DNA of 64,000 nucleotides, from the NCBI GenBank assembly GCA_026692865.1, contig JAPLNI010000026.1, positions 143,134 through 207,133 of the forward strand, written 5' to 3'. Positions 25,750-34,802 of this stretch are shown one piece after another. Below the pieces are notes generated by a model. It did not search any database. It saw only the letters and a list, made by a program, of their open reading frames with translations, and was not told the origin of the DNA. The translations under genes were made by a program, and so were the position numbers. This DNA comes from Planctomycetota bacterium. GTDB taxonomy: Bacteria > Planctomycetota > Planctomycetia > Pirellulales > Pirellulaceae. Each line of letters opens with the position of its first letter. Within the stretch, counting starts at the first letter, position 1.

Positions 25750-26367
25750 ATGATTGAGACACTTGAAGTAGTAAAACGAGAAGCCCAAGGTTCCTGGAAC
25801 GTAGGAAAGTTGCGTGCAACTGGCTATGTCCCTGCGATTCTTTACGGACACGGCGAAGAAAACATTTGCTTGTCGATCAGAAAAGAGGCTGTAGCCGCTC
25901 TGATTAAGCACGGTTCGAAATTGGTTTCGCTGACCGGGTCGATCAAAGACACAGCATTGCTCCGAGAAGTTCAGTGGGATACCTTCGGCAGCAATGTGAT
26001 TCACTTGGATCTGGCTCGAGTTTCCCAGTCCGAAACAGTCGAAGTGACACTTCCAGTTCAATTACATGGTGAAATTGCAGCGGCCGGTGGTGGTCAGTTG
26101 CGTTTTGCTACTCACGAAATAACCATTCGCTGCCCAGCGGCTTCCATTCCTGATCATTTGACTGTTGAGATCGCAGGTCTGCAGTTAGGCGCTTCTATCC
26201 ACGTGAGCGAAGTCAAGCTACCTGCAGGAGCAACACCAGTGACTCTCGGGTCGGTTGTTGTGGTTCAAGTCGTTGCACCAGCTGGCTCATCGGATGATGC
26301 TGCCGCGGTTGCTGTGGAGCCAGAATTGATTCGCAAGGAGAAGGCTGACGCGGCTGCTAAGGCCTAG
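25750..26367 (+). CDS. rplY: 50S ribosomal protein L25/general stress protein Ctc
   Basis: 205 aa, the long CTC form: an N-terminal L25 beta-barrel (TLEVVKREAQGSWNVGKLRATGYVPAILYG) that binds 5S rRNA, then the TL5-type C-terminal domain (ETVEVTLPVQLHGEIAAAGG...HLTVEIAGLQLGASIHV). It ends in an Ala/Glu-rich tail. It begins 86 bp after lepB and starts the cluster rplY-pth-rpsF-ssb-rplI, all on the same strand. Confidence 0.95.
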   Translation: MIETLEVVKREAQGSWNVGKLRATGYVPAILYGHGEENICLSIRKEAVAALIKHGSKLVSLTGSIKDTALLREVQWDTFGSNVIHLDLARVSQSETVEVTLPVQLHGEIAAAGGGQLRFATHEITIRCPAASIPDHLTVEIAGLQLGASIHVSEVKLPAGATPVTLGSVVVVQVVAPAGSSDDAAAVAVEPELIRKEKADAAAKA

Positions 26368-26397
26368 TTGCCCGAGTAGTTTTGTCGGGTTAGCAAT

Positions 26398-26985
26398 GTG
26401 GAGCAGTCGTTGTCATTGATTGTTGGCTTGGGAAATCCCGGGGCCAAATACGACAAAACGCGACACAATATTGGTTTTGATTGTTTATCGGAATTACACC
26501 GGCGAATGGGTTCGACGCCACTGTCGACCAAGTTCGAAGGCCAGTTTTCCAAAGGCTCGCTAAAAGGTGCGCCGGTCATTTTGTTGTGGCCGCTTACCTA
26601 CATGAACGCGAGCGGACGATGTGTTAGTCAGTTAGCAAGTTTTTTTAAAATTCCTAATGACCGACTCCTTGTTTTGTGCGATGATTTGAGTCTTCCGTTG
26701 GGAAAGCTGCGAGTAAGAAAGCAGGGCTCCAGTGGCGGGCAAAAAGGTTTGGCTGATATCTTAACTTCGTTGGGAACTCAGGAGGTCGGTCGACTGCGTG
26801 TCGGCATCGATACTCCTCCTTCGAACTGGGATGTGGCTGATTTTGTTTTGAGTAAGTTTTCCGCGGACGATCGCATCGTGATTGACAATGCGATCGCCGC
26901 CGCGTGTGATGCGGTAGAACATTGGTTGGTCAATGGAATAACCGCTTGCATGAATCAGTACAATTCCAGTCAATCGAATCATTGA
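26398..26985 (+). CDS. pth: Peptidyl-tRNA hydrolase
   Basis: 195 aa. It releases peptides from prematurely dropped peptidyl-tRNA. Family motifs: GLGNPGAKYDKTRHNIGFD (catalytic His in TRHN), PLTYMNASG, CDDLSLPLGKLR (catalytic Asp) and GSSGGQKGLADI. The start is GTG at 26398; the overlapping ATG at 26396 is out of frame. It lies 30 bp after rplY, a common pairing in bacteria. Length and motifs are complete. Confidence 0.96.
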   Translation: MEQSLSLIVGLGNPGAKYDKTRHNIGFDCLSELHRRMGSTPLSTKFEGQFSKGSLKGAPVILLWPLTYMNASGRCVSQLASFFKIPNDRLLVLCDDLSLPLGKLRVRKQGSSGGQKGLADILTSLGTQEVGRLRVGIDTPPSNWDVADFVLSKFSADDRIVIDNAIAAACDAVEHWLVNGITACMNQYNSSQSNH

Positions 26986-27007
26986 GAACAGTCTCAGGAG
27001 AATTGCT

Positions 27008-27445
27008 TTGGCAACGGTTACATACGAGTGTTTGTATTTGTTCGACTCGAATCGCTACGCGCGTGACGCGAGTGCATGTTCGGACTCGATTCAAGATTCA
27101 ATCACTTCATTTGGTGGTGATATCCTTGTGAGCCGACTTTGGGCCGAGCAAAAATTAGCTTACCCAATCGATGGTCATCAGAAGGGCACTTACTGGCTGA
27201 TTTACTTCACGTTTGATTCGCTTCGGTTGACCGAACTGAATCGGGCTTGCCAGTTGAACGAGAACTTGATTCGTTGGTTGTTCACCCGGATCGACCCACG
27301 TTTGGTCGAGCCGTTGGTTGAGCATGCGAAGGGTAAAGTGGCTCTGCCGCGTCCTGAAATCATTATCGAAGACGAGGATGATGATGCTATTGCAGTCGGA
27401 TCCGGTGCTGGCGATTTAGATGGCGACGAGTTCGATCGAGATTAG
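27008..27445 (+). CDS. rpsF: 30S ribosomal protein S6
   Basis: 145 aa; S6 packs with S18 on the 30S platform. The pattern YECLYLFDSNRYA...SFGGDILVSRLWAEQKLAYPIDGHQKGTY fits S6, with an acidic C-terminal tail (IIEDEDDD). The start codon is TTG at 27008, supported by AGGAG at 26996-27000. No rpsR (S18) gene follows in the cluster. Confidence 0.94.
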   Translation: MATVTYECLYLFDSNRYARDASACSDSIQDSITSFGGDILVSRLWAEQKLAYPIDGHQKGTYWLIYFTFDSLRLTELNRACQLNENLIRWLFTRIDPRLVEPLVEHAKGKVALPRPEIIIEDEDDDAIAVGSGAGDLDGDEFDRD

Positions 27446-27528
27446 TTCGGTAGTTGCCGGGACTGGTTGCTATTGGTACACTTAGGGACAGTTGTTCACT
27501 GTTTTGGGGTTTTAGCAGGAGAGTCCAG

Positions 27529-27996
27529 ATGGCAAGCTACAATCGTGTGATTTTAATGGGGAATTTGTGCCGCGACGTGGAGCTGAAATACACTCCTGGC
27601 GGTCTCGCGGTAACCGAGATTTCCTTGGCCGTTAACGACAAGCGTAAAACGGCTGGTGGTGAATGGGTTGAAGAAGTGACTTTTGTCGATTGCACCTTGT
27701 TTGGTCGCACGGCAGAAATCGCAGGAGAGTATCTCGCGAAAGGTTCTCCGGTCTTTTTGGAAGGCCGTTTGAAACTGGATACGTGGGAAAAAGATGGTCA
27801 GAAGAGAAGTAAGATGCGGGTTGTCTGCGATAAAATGCAGTTGATCGGCGGACGAAGTGGCGGAGAAGGTGGTGTTTCAAGAGCCAAGCCGCAAGCTTCG
27901 TCGTCAAACACTCGCTATCCAGAGGCTTCATCGCAAATGGATGCGACTCATGAACATCATGAAGTGTTTGAGGAAGAAAGCCCGCTTCCGTTTTAA
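27529..27996 (+). CDS. ssb: Single-stranded DNA-binding protein
   Basis: 155 aa. An OB-fold begins [25 protein letters not shown] and continues through [35 protein letters not shown] Ser/Gln-rich linker follows, and the acidic tip EEESPLPF matches the partner-binding tail of SSB (D/E-rich ending in PF). The ATG at 27529 is chosen because GCAGGAGAG lies just upstream; a longer frame from 27454 is unlikely. It lies between rpsF and rplI. Confidence 0.96.
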   Translation: MASYNRVILMGNLCRDVELKYTPGGLAVTEISLAVNDKRKTAGGEWVEEVTFVDCTLFGRTAEIAGEYLAKGSPVFLEGRLKLDTWEKDGQKRSKMRVVCDKMQLIGGRSGGEGGVSRAKPQASSSNTRYPEASSQMDATHEHHEVFEEESPLPF

Positions 27997-28060
27997 AGCG
28001 AATTCAGTTATTTAATTTGATACGTAGTATTTGAAGATTAAAGTTTTAGGTTATTAAGTC

Positions 28061-28594
28061 ATGGTTGCTACAAAAAACAAACCAAAGGTCCGTCACTTCA
28101 GCCGTTTGCCAAAGGGTCCCAATGGCGGCATTCAATTGATGCTCATCCAAAACGTTGAGTATCTCGGTAAGGCTGGCGATGTCGTTGAAGTAAAGCCTGG
28201 CTTCGCAAATAACTTCCTTCTTCCAGAAGGCCTAGCGATTGTTGCAACCGATCACCACAAGCGAATGATCGACAAGCATAAGGCGAAGCTTGTCGAGATC
28301 GAGAAGCAACGTCTTGTTGACCTACGAGCCTTGGCTGAGAAAGTCGGTAAGCAATCGATCAGCATCGAAGCCAACGCCAACAAAGAAGGGCACCTTTACG
28401 GTAGCGTTGGAGCTGTTGAAATCGCTGCCAACCTCAAAGAAGCTGGCTTTGCAGTTACCGAAGACCAAATTCGTTTGGCTGGGCCGCTTCGAGAGCTTGG
28501 GCTCTACACGGTCAAGGTTCAGTTGCACGCAGACATCATCACCGACCTCAAGGTTTGGGTGATTCCAACTGCTGTCTCCGAAGGCGAAAAGTAA
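28061..28594 (+). CDS. rplI: 50S ribosomal protein L9 with N-terminal extension
   Basis: 177 aa. The L9 body starts at about residue 27 (LMLIQNVEYLGKAGDVVEV) with the signature GFANNFLLPEGLA; the C-terminal domain is complete. The first ~26 residues (MVATKNKPKVRHFSRLPKGP...) are a basic extension not found in E. coli L9. ATG start at 28061. Last gene of the rplY-rplI cluster. Confidence 0.95.
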   Translation: MVATKNKPKVRHFSRLPKGPNGGIQLMLIQNVEYLGKAGDVVEVKPGFANNFLLPEGLAIVATDHHKRMIDKHKAKLVEIEKQRLVDLRALAEKVGKQSISIEANANKEGHLYGSVGAVEIAANLKEAGFAVTEDQIRLAGPLRELGLYTVKVQLHADIITDLKVWVIPTAVSEGEK

Positions 28595-28701
28595 GAAACT
28601 ACCGATCGATAGCACCAAAAGCAAATATCGATCAATAATGTCGGTCTTCAATACCGATTAATAATCCGTCGATGGCCAACCAAGTGTTGGTCGACAACGA
28701 T

Positions 28702-28783
28702 GGGGCTGTGGCGGAACTGGCAGACGCGCTAGACTTAGGATCTAGTTCCGAAAGGAGTGCAGGTTCGATTCCTGTCAGCCCTA
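28702..28783 (+). tRNA. tRNA-Leu (anticodon TAG)
   Basis: A class II tRNA with a long variable arm. Acceptor GGGGCTG/CAGCCCT (first pair G-U), anticodon arm CTAGA-CTTAGGA-TCTAG giving anticodon TAG, variable arm TTCCGAAAGGAGT, and T-arm GCAGG-TTCGATT-CCTGT. Discriminator A; no CCA encoded. It reads CUA and other CUN codons. Confidence 0.96.
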
Positions 28784-28824
28784 TTTATCCTGATCAAGCG
28801 AGTCTCTTCGGAGACTCGCTTGAA

Positions 28825-29997
28825 TCACGGAATTCTGATTGTGACAATTTTGTCTTGGCGAATGATTTCTAACTTGGCCTGCTGTCCCAACGATTGCAGC
28901 AACGAATCTAAGGTCACTTCTTTCAAATCTAGTGTGATTCGCCGCTCGGCAATATTGGCCGGTAGCGGCCATGGAGTGACTTCGATTCCGGCCTGTTCTC
29001 GAAGAGCTGTGAACACCGCGCTTAGGGTCCCCTGGAGCTTAAGTGAGAATCGTGAGTTCTCGATGGACTGCTTTGATTTTGGTTTAGTGGCTCGGGCTGC
29101 AAAACGTTCGATTTCCGTGGCGTTTGTTCTGCGGATAAATTCGCGATGAGCTGCAACCGAAGCGTCGATCTTCCATAAACCTAGTTGCGTTTTTTTGACG
29201 GTTGAAGAGGGCCACATTTCCTTCCACTTCGTGAACTCAGCTTTGCCTATGGAAATCATCTGTTTGGGCGAGTAATCAAAGCTCACGTCTTCCGGTGGTG
29301 GTGATGCGATGATGGACCATTGTTCTTGCTGCTGAGCTTGATTGCTCTGTAGGAGTGTCGCTCCGAAGCCTGCAAGGACGCACGACCACTGTGCAGCAAA
29401 ACTACCTGGTGGAAGGCTGTATGGAGCCCATAGATCATGCTCTATAAGGTCCATATTCTCTATGGCGAAAAATTGCCTTTGCGACCGATCGCGAATCAAT
29501 CGAGTTGGCTCCGAGGGGTTGCTCCACTGCCAAAGGTCCGCCGACTCCCGGGACCGATCGGCTTTCATGGAGGATGCTGTCTGGGTTGCAATAGCGAGAT
29601 TCCAGTATGCAAAGTCGGCTGTAGCTGCTTGTGTTCTCGGTGCGAAGTAGACAATCTGATTCAGATATGCGATCTCGCAGTTGCAGTCGGCGGCGAGCTT
29701 TTCAAGTGTTGACTGTACCGTCGCGCTAGCGTCGGTGGAGAGCGAAATGGACTGGTCTCCATCGACGCGTCGGTCAATCCAGAAGGCCATCCCGTGGGAG
29801 CGAGCGAGATCCTCGAGAACTGACTTCATCGACACATTTTTGGCGAATTGGCTAAATGGGCTTTTGAGGGTCTGAAAAAGGCGGAAAGAATCGGCATTTT
29901 CGTAAGGGTTTTTGATTGGTTGTGCTATCAAAACACACGGTGAAATGCTTACGAAAAACGCAAAAATAGTAAAGATAGGCAAAGAGAATTGGGCCAT
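28825..29997 (-). CDS. Secreted protein with two STN-like domains
   Basis: 390 aa with a signal peptide (LPIFTIFAFFVSISPCVLIAQ). Two copies of a secretin/TonB short N-terminal (STN)-like module are seen: near 50-120 (KNVSMKSVLEDLARSHGMAF...SLSTDASATVQSTLEKLA) and at the C-terminus (TLSAVFTALREQAGIEV...ITLDLKEVTLDSLLQSLG). STN modules dock partners in the periplasm. No secretin or TonB barrel follows, so the protein is a stand-alone periplasmic factor. Role unknown. Confidence 0.65.
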   Translation of the reverse strand: MAQFSLPIFTIFAFFVSISPCVLIAQPIKNPYENADSFRLFQTLKSPFSQFAKNVSMKSVLEDLARSHGMAFWIDRRVDGDQSISLSTDASATVQSTLEKLAADCNCEIAYLNQIVYFAPRTQAATADFAYWNLAIATQTASSMKADRSRESADLWQWSNPSEPTRLIRDRSQRQFFAIENMDLIEHDLWAPYSLPPGSFAAQWSCVLAGFGATLLQSNQAQQQEQWSIIASPPPEDVSFDYSPKQMISIGKAEFTKWKEMWPSSTVKKTQLGLWKIDASVAAHREFIRRTNATEIERFAARATKPKSKQSIENSRFSLKLQGTLSAVFTALREQAGIEVTPWPLPANIAERRITLDLKEVTLDSLLQSLGQQAKLEIIRQDKIVTIRIP

Positions 29998-30180
29998 TTA
30001 TGATCCGTCAGGTCTTCTGTGAGGTCATTATGAATTTTATGCCAATCAAATTGATGACGATTGTAACAACCGCCTGGATTTGACGCCGATTGCCGGTAAC
30101 GAACCGAGCAACTAAACTAAGCGAAGCCCTGGGCGGGCACTACGTCGGACAGTCAATGCAAACCCGAGACGCAAAACATC

Positions 30181-30846
30181 ATGAATAACTCGCAGCCGCA
30201 ATCGTCGGGCATCTTATTACTTTACAAGCAGTTTCTATCGGATGGTGACTCGGCTGCGTGGATTTGTAAAGTTGCTGAAAATTATTCGTTTGTTACCTTA
30301 ACGCGTCTTACTGATTCCTTGCAATCGACCGTTCGGCAAGCGGCTGTGTTTGCTCTCGGCATGATTGGGAATCGTGAGGCGATCGAATACCTAGCACCAC
30401 GGCTGAATGACAGCGACAAGAAAGTCCGCGTGTTAGCCGATGACGCGATCAAAGCGATTGAAAGTCGCAGCATTCCATTACGTGGCCGCGCGATGCTCGA
30501 AAAAATGTTGGTGCAAATCGAATCCAATCACATACTAGCTGCAGTTACAACCGCAAATCGCGTTATCGCATCCTATCCGCAAGCGGCCGAAGCTTACTGT
30601 CGCCGTGCCCTTGCCCATTTCAATCTTGGATTGATTCACGATGCGATTCAGGATTGTCGTCAGTGCATCGCATTGGCTCCTCACAGCTATATGGCTTATG
30701 TTGGGTTAGGGCAGTGCTTGCTCGAGCTTGATAATCCCAGGCAAGCTTTAGAGGCATTTCGTGACGCCGTTGGAATCTACCCAGACTTGGATACCGTAAG
30801 AATCCAAATCAAGCGACTCGAACGTATGCTTCGCGAGACAACCTAA
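30181..30846 (+). CDS. HEAT-TPR repeat protein
   Basis: 221 aa, cytoplasmic. A HEAT-like pair (SLQSTVRQAAVFALGMIGN, then DKKVRVLADDAIKAIES) is followed by TPR helices (AEAYCRRALAHFNLGLIHDAIQD, SYMAYVGLGQCLLELDNPRQALEAFRDAV). Both repeat types form protein-interaction solenoids. No catalytic residues. It precedes two minus-strand genes, one also HEAT-like, next to the ExbB-like operon. Interaction partner unknown. Confidence 0.78.
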   Translation: MNNSQPQSSGILLLYKQFLSDGDSAAWICKVAENYSFVTLTRLTDSLQSTVRQAAVFALGMIGNREAIEYLAPRLNDSDKKVRVLADDAIKAIESRSIPLRGRAMLEKMLVQIESNHILAAVTTANRVIASYPQAAEAYCRRALAHFNLGLIHDAIQDCRQCIALAPHSYMAYVGLGQCLLELDNPRQALEAFRDAVGIYPDLDTVRIQIKRLERMLRETT

Positions 30847-30872
30847 GGTAGCGCTTTTTCTTGCGTAAATTT

Positions 30873-30965
30873 AGGGTAGCTGAATTCGTAAGAATTCAGA
30901 CATCGATGGAATCAACTGTAAAAGATCTGGACGTCAAATGTCTTACGACATCTGCTTCGGGTAAA
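30873..30965 (+). repeat. Repeat B, copy 2
   Basis: GGGTAGCTGAATTCGTAAGAATTC, a spacer, then AAATGTCTTACGACATCTGC. The core has two palindromic parts, GAATTCGTAAGAATTC and ATGTCTTACGACAT. It fills the convergent gap downstream of the HEAT-TPR gene. Confidence 0.75.
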
Positions 30966-30991
30966 ACCCTTGTTCTTCAAAGTGAAGATGC

Positions 30992-31360
30992 CTAATCGTT
31001 TTTGAATAGAAACTGATAAAGCTTTTCTTCACGCGGGGATTTCCTCTCGGTTGGCCAAGTTGACGAGTCAAGCAGCATTTGCGATTGCATCAGTGCGGAC
31101 GCTTTCGGATTGACCGACTTCAAGATTCTCAATTGGCTTCGTGAGACCCCTCGAACTTTAGCTAATTGAACTAACAGCCGTTTGGGTGAAGCGTATGGGC
31201 GTAGCCTCCAGGCGCGCGCGAAAGTCGTTAGCTTCATGATCGACACTACGGCAGCAAGCAACACAAACGGAAGCAAGAGCCAGGTGAAGTCTATACCGAT
31301 CGCCTGTTTGAACTCAGCTCGTAGGAGCGTCAATTCACGAGCAAGCTCATCCCACAACAC
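30992..31360 (-). CDS. Small membrane protein overlapping a HEAT gene
   Basis: About 122 aa from a GTG at 31360, which has GGAGG six bases upstream. The open frame extends to an ATG at 31501 but that would overlap the upstream gene by 155 bp. One membrane helix (FTWLLLPFVLLAAVVSIMKL) with a basic C-terminal cytoplasmic or periplasmic tail. It overlaps the stop of the HEAT gene by 14 bp, so the two are probably translated together. No family recognised. Confidence 0.6.
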   Translation of the reverse strand: MLWDELARELTLLRAEFKQAIGIDFTWLLLPFVLLAAVVSIMKLTTFARAWRLRPYASPKRLLVQLAKVRGVSRSQLRILKSVNPKASALMQSQMLLDSSTWPTERKSPREEKLYQFLFKND

Positions 31361-32906
31361 TGGAAGCCTCCATGAGATTCGTGTTTTGAAGTGTCTCGTA
31401 AAGCGATTGGGGCGTGACTGGGTGAATGCCTTCGATAGAAGTAGATTTATATCTAGCCAACGCGAAAGCGGCCTCTTCGCGAATGACTTCCTTTGCATCA
31501 TCTAGAAGCTCTCGCAGCGTTGGTTGCAGTTTGAGCGACGGCGGGAAGTAAGTTGATGCGATGGTGCCTTTACATCGAATTGCGGGCGTCGGTGATAGCA
31601 TGTAGGCCTTCAGCGACTCTTCCCAATCGCGTTCACCGAGAACGACTACTTTTGCGAATTGTTCGAGGTACTCATCGTTTTTGGAAGAGAGTTTGTTGAT
31701 CATGTGTTCGCATGTGAAATCATGAAAAAAGCACTCGATTGCATCTTGTAGCGGCTTGGCAAAGCGAGGTGCTTCATCAAGTAGATACTGCAGGTTCTCA
31801 CGATTTGTCGCTTGATCAGGGAGTGGTCCCATCCGAACAAGAGGAGCTTTTCCAAATTCGATATCATCCAGACCAATGGCGTTCATCACTTCGATGCAGC
31901 TAGGAGGCGTGTTTAGCTTGAGCATATCAGCTACAGCGATTTCTACTTGTTCACGATGGGAAGCGAGAAAATACCGAACACCTTTCAAGAACCATGCCAA
32001 TGGACCGCCTGTGATTGCGAGTAACCGCCAGAGATTAAGTCGATCTTCCAAGGGAAGTTCATTGTCATCGGGCTCAATGGTGATGCAACAGACGGGTGTC
32101 CCGTACTTTTTGAGACGATCAATCACATGGCCGGTTAATTCGCGACGCATGCACTTGGCGAGGGACTTCCCGAGTAAACGATCGCGACGGTCGCGAAAAA
32201 TAATTTGCTGTACCTCGTGAGACAGATAGTGCTTCCAAAGTACTTGAACAAGTAAATCGATCGCTTCGGCGCATCCCGTTGTTTTCCAATGACGCGACAA
32301 AAGCTTGAAGGTCTTGGTATGAGAGTCATTGAGAATGCTTTGTAGAATGGCATCATCTGGAACCAAGCAGGCTAGAAAGGCATCGACTATCTTTGCGTTG
32401 CGGTGACTGGAGTAATTCTCGAGTGAATCGTTAAGCAATTGGTTAAAACGATCGCGGAAATCGGAAGACATTCCCGTTTCGCGGGTGCGACCGCCCAGTC
32501 GCAGCGATAGCTCCTTGAGCAGTTTCACCGCAAGTGACGCGTAGGGCGATGCGGTCTGTTCGGCTGTGGTGATCAACACAGGTAGAGCTTCCAGCATTTC
32601 GCACGCTACGGCTGTTTTGAGCGCGTCCGGAAACAATTCATGATGGTCGTCTGCAAGAATCTCAAGAACCTCGGGAACAAAACGGTATCCAATATTTTTC
32701 AGGCTGGGCGATGCGTTTGCGTAGTGGGCACCCAAGTTGCGTATCAAAATGTCCTTCGCGACTTTCTCAGGGCGAGCACTCAGATTGACCGCGGCTTCAA
32801 ATCGAATGGATTCATTTGTGCTCTGAAGAAGTGCCGCGAACAGGTCCAGCGAGGATAGGTTCCGTGTTTTACCGAGCCATTGAATACAGGTGATCGCTGA
32901 AGTCAT
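31347..32906 (-). CDS. HEAT-repeat protein
   Basis: About 519 aa from the ATG at 32906 (a TTG at 32915 is possible). No signal peptide. Regular helical segments (FAALLQSTNESIRFEAAVNL, FPDALKTAVACEMLEALPVL, LRELLDDAKEVIREEAAFAL) indicate a long HEAT/armadillo-like solenoid. The last ~150 residues are the best conserved in style. No enzyme motif. It lies divergent from the ExbB-like operon across a 460-bp gap and shares an operon with the small membrane protein. A scaffold role is inferred. Confidence 0.7.
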   Translation of the reverse strand: MTSAITCIQWLGKTRNLSSLDLFAALLQSTNESIRFEAAVNLSARPEKVAKDILIRNLGAHYANASPSLKNIGYRFVPEVLEILADDHHELFPDALKTAVACEMLEALPVLITTAEQTASPYASLAVKLLKELSLRLGGRTRETGMSSDFRDRFNQLLNDSLENYSSHRNAKIVDAFLACLVPDDAILQSILNDSHTKTFKLLSRHWKTTGCAEAIDLLVQVLWKHYLSHEVQQIIFRDRRDRLLGKSLAKCMRRELTGHVIDRLKKYGTPVCCITIEPDDNELPLEDRLNLWRLLAITGGPLAWFLKGVRYFLASHREQVEIAVADMLKLNTPPSCIEVMNAIGLDDIEFGKAPLVRMGPLPDQATNRENLQYLLDEAPRFAKPLQDAIECFFHDFTCEHMINKLSSKNDEYLEQFAKVVVLGERDWEESLKAYMLSPTPAIRCKGTIASTYFPPSLKLQPTLRELLDDAKEVIREEAAFALARYKSTSIEGIHPVTPQSLYETLQNTNLMEASSVVG

Positions 32907-32915
32907 GTTGGTCAA

Positions 32916-33374
32916 ACTACATGGAGGCTGTCTTTTAGAGAATGAACGATTGAATCAGTCGACCAACACGAGTCACAAGTCGAAGCCAATTACGAATCTT
33001 GTCCCGTTCGGACGTTAGCTATAGTTTTATCCGGTTTAAACTTGAGGTGTCTGCTCGTAGCAGATGTCGTAAGACATCTGAAGACCGCAGGTTAATCCGT
33101 TGTTTGCAACGACTTTTGAATTCTTACGAATCCAGCGACGCCAAAAATTTAAGCTGGCGAAAGAACTAGATTTTAAAAATCCGTTGGACCTCGCGCTCCA
33201 CTACATCGATTCACGTTTGTCGATTGCTTGAGACTTCGATCAGCTTTTTGGTAAACAAAGGGCCGGTCACGGTCAAAAAGTCTCAATGTCGGGAATAGAC
33301 CGATTGTGCTAGCAAATCAAAATCGATGAACTGGAATTGATTGCGAACGACAAAAATCTGTACTAGTTGTTTTG
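32916..33374. other. Divergent intergenic region with inverted repeat B
   Basis: 460 bp between the divergent HEAT gene and the ExbB-like operon, so both promoters should be here. It contains repeat B copy 3 (33055-33150). No clear sigma70 boxes were picked out. Confidence 0.55.
33055..33150 (-). repeat. Repeat B, copy 3 (inverted)
   Basis: GCAGATGTCGTAAGACATCTG, a spacer, then TTGAATTCTTACGAATCCAGC. It is in the opposite orientation to copy 2, so copies 2 and 3 bracket the two minus-strand genes at 30992-32906. Confidence 0.75.
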
Positions 33375-34802
33375 ATGAGTATACAAACCGGTTTACCAAG
33401 CAGAGGATTGCGCGTGTTTTCCAAACTATTTCGATCTTCAAGCGTTCCGTTCGTGGCACCGTTTTGGACATCCGTTCTAGTCGGATCGGCGATGGCGAGC
33501 GGCTTTTACGCTGTAATTTTGAAAACGCCCTTTTCGCATCCTCTACTCAATCGATACGTACTCTGCCACGCAGTAGCGATCGTATCGGTTTACATGTTCA
33601 TGATTGCGTTAGTGTCGATCGTTCAAAAGCTAATCGCTGCTTTTCTCCAATCGCAATTGGCAGTAGCCGGTTGTCGAGTCTTGGATGAACTGGCAGCATC
33701 GGCCGCGAACACTTCTCCGATCGACAACGCATCGTGGCTTGGGGCGTTGTGGAAGGCTCAGACAACAACGCTTTGCCAGTCGTGGTTTGGCCAACGCTTG
33801 GAAGCGGTCCTCTCCCGACAAGTAGCTCGCGGATCCTGTCGGTTACTCGAAGACGATTTGCATGAAATGGCGGATAAAGACGCCGATCAGCAACATGAGA
33901 GTTACGGATTGGTCCGAATGATGACATGGGCAATGCCTATGCTTGGATTTTTGGGAACGGTTATCGGTATCTCGGACACGCTTGGGCAGATGGATACCAA
34001 GGCTCTTGCAAGCGGTTCCCAAGAGGCGATGAATTCGCTTACGGCTGGATTGTATGTTGCATTCGATACAACGGCAGTTGGACTGGTGCTTACGATGGCA
34101 ACCATGTTCGTGATGTTCGGTGTAAGTCGATTCGAGCTAGCCTTGCTTGGAACCTTGGATGACTCGATAGCAAAAAGCCTTCAAGGCATACTGAGCGAAA
34201 ATGAAGAAGATAATTCGAAGGACTTCTTCCAAGTTGAGAAGACAGTCCGTCTTGTGACCGATCAGTTCCTCGTTGCTATTGATCGAGTCGTGCAAACGCA
34301 AGCAGACGTTTGGAAGAGATCGATCGCCGAGACGCAGATGCGATGGAGCGAAATGTCGAGCACTGCCGGAGCAACACTCCAAACGTCATTAACTCAATCG
34401 CTTGATGAATCTCTTGGGAAGCACGCGATCGATTTTACTCGAGCTCAACAAGATGGCGTTGCACAACTTGATGCAAGGTATCAACAGTGGCAGACGACGC
34501 TCTCCGAGCAAACCCGCACAATTCATACTCAGCATGAATCGATGGCAACCACGATGAATCTGCTGCGAGAGTTAGTAGACAAGTGCGACGGCTTTCGAAT
34601 ATTGGAAGAAGGGCTTCAACAGAATCTTTCGCGACTCACCGATGTAGATCGATTCCATGAGGCCGCGATTTGCCTAACGGAAGCCGTTGCTGTTCTTGGT
34701 ACGCAAATGGAACGCGCTGGATACATCGGCAAGCAAGCCGTGCGACGTAGCAACAATGTCGCTCCCGGTTCCAGTACGCTTCCGATAAGGAAGGCTGCAT
34801 GA
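33375..34802 (+). CDS. MotA/TolQ/ExbB-family proton channel protein with long coiled-coil tail
   Basis: 475 aa. Two N-terminal membrane helices (about 25-45 and 55-85) are followed by the diagnostic ExbB/TolQ block: MTWAMPMLGFLGTVIGISDTLG, then GLYVAFDTTAVGLVLTMATMFVMF. These helices form the proton-conducting pentamer in known family members. After residue ~270 comes a ~200-residue predicted helical/coiled-coil tail (IDRVVQTQADVWKRSIAETQ...), much longer than in ExbB or TolQ and reminiscent of ZorA/MotA tails. ATG at 33375. Its stop overlaps the next gene (ATGA), implying coupled translation with an ExbD-like partner. Confidence 0.9.
   Translation: MSIQTGLPSRGLRVFSKLFRSSSVPFVAPFWTSVLVGSAMASGFYAVILKTPFSHPLLNRYVLCHAVAIVSVYMFMIALVSIVQKLIAAFLQSQLAVAGCRVLDELAASAANTSPIDNASWLGALWKAQTTTLCQSWFGQRLEAVLSRQVARGSCRLLEDDLHEMADKDADQQHESYGLVRMMTWAMPMLGFLGTVIGISDTLGQMDTKALASGSQEAMNSLTAGLYVAFDTTAVGLVLTMATMFVMFGVSRFELALLGTLDDSIAKSLQGILSENEEDNSKDFFQVEKTVRLVTDQFLVAIDRVVQTQADVWKRSIAETQMRWSEMSSTAGATLQTSLTQSLDESLGKHAIDFTRAQQDGVAQLDARYQQWQTTLSEQTRTIHTQHESMATTMNLLRELVDKCDGFRILEEGLQQNLSRLTDVDRFHEAAICLTEAVAVLGTQMERAGYIGKQAVRRSNNVAPGSSTLPIRKAA

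Noticed and set aside
28672..28872. 66-aa + ORF across tRNA-Leu
   Set aside because: It would translate the tRNA gene.
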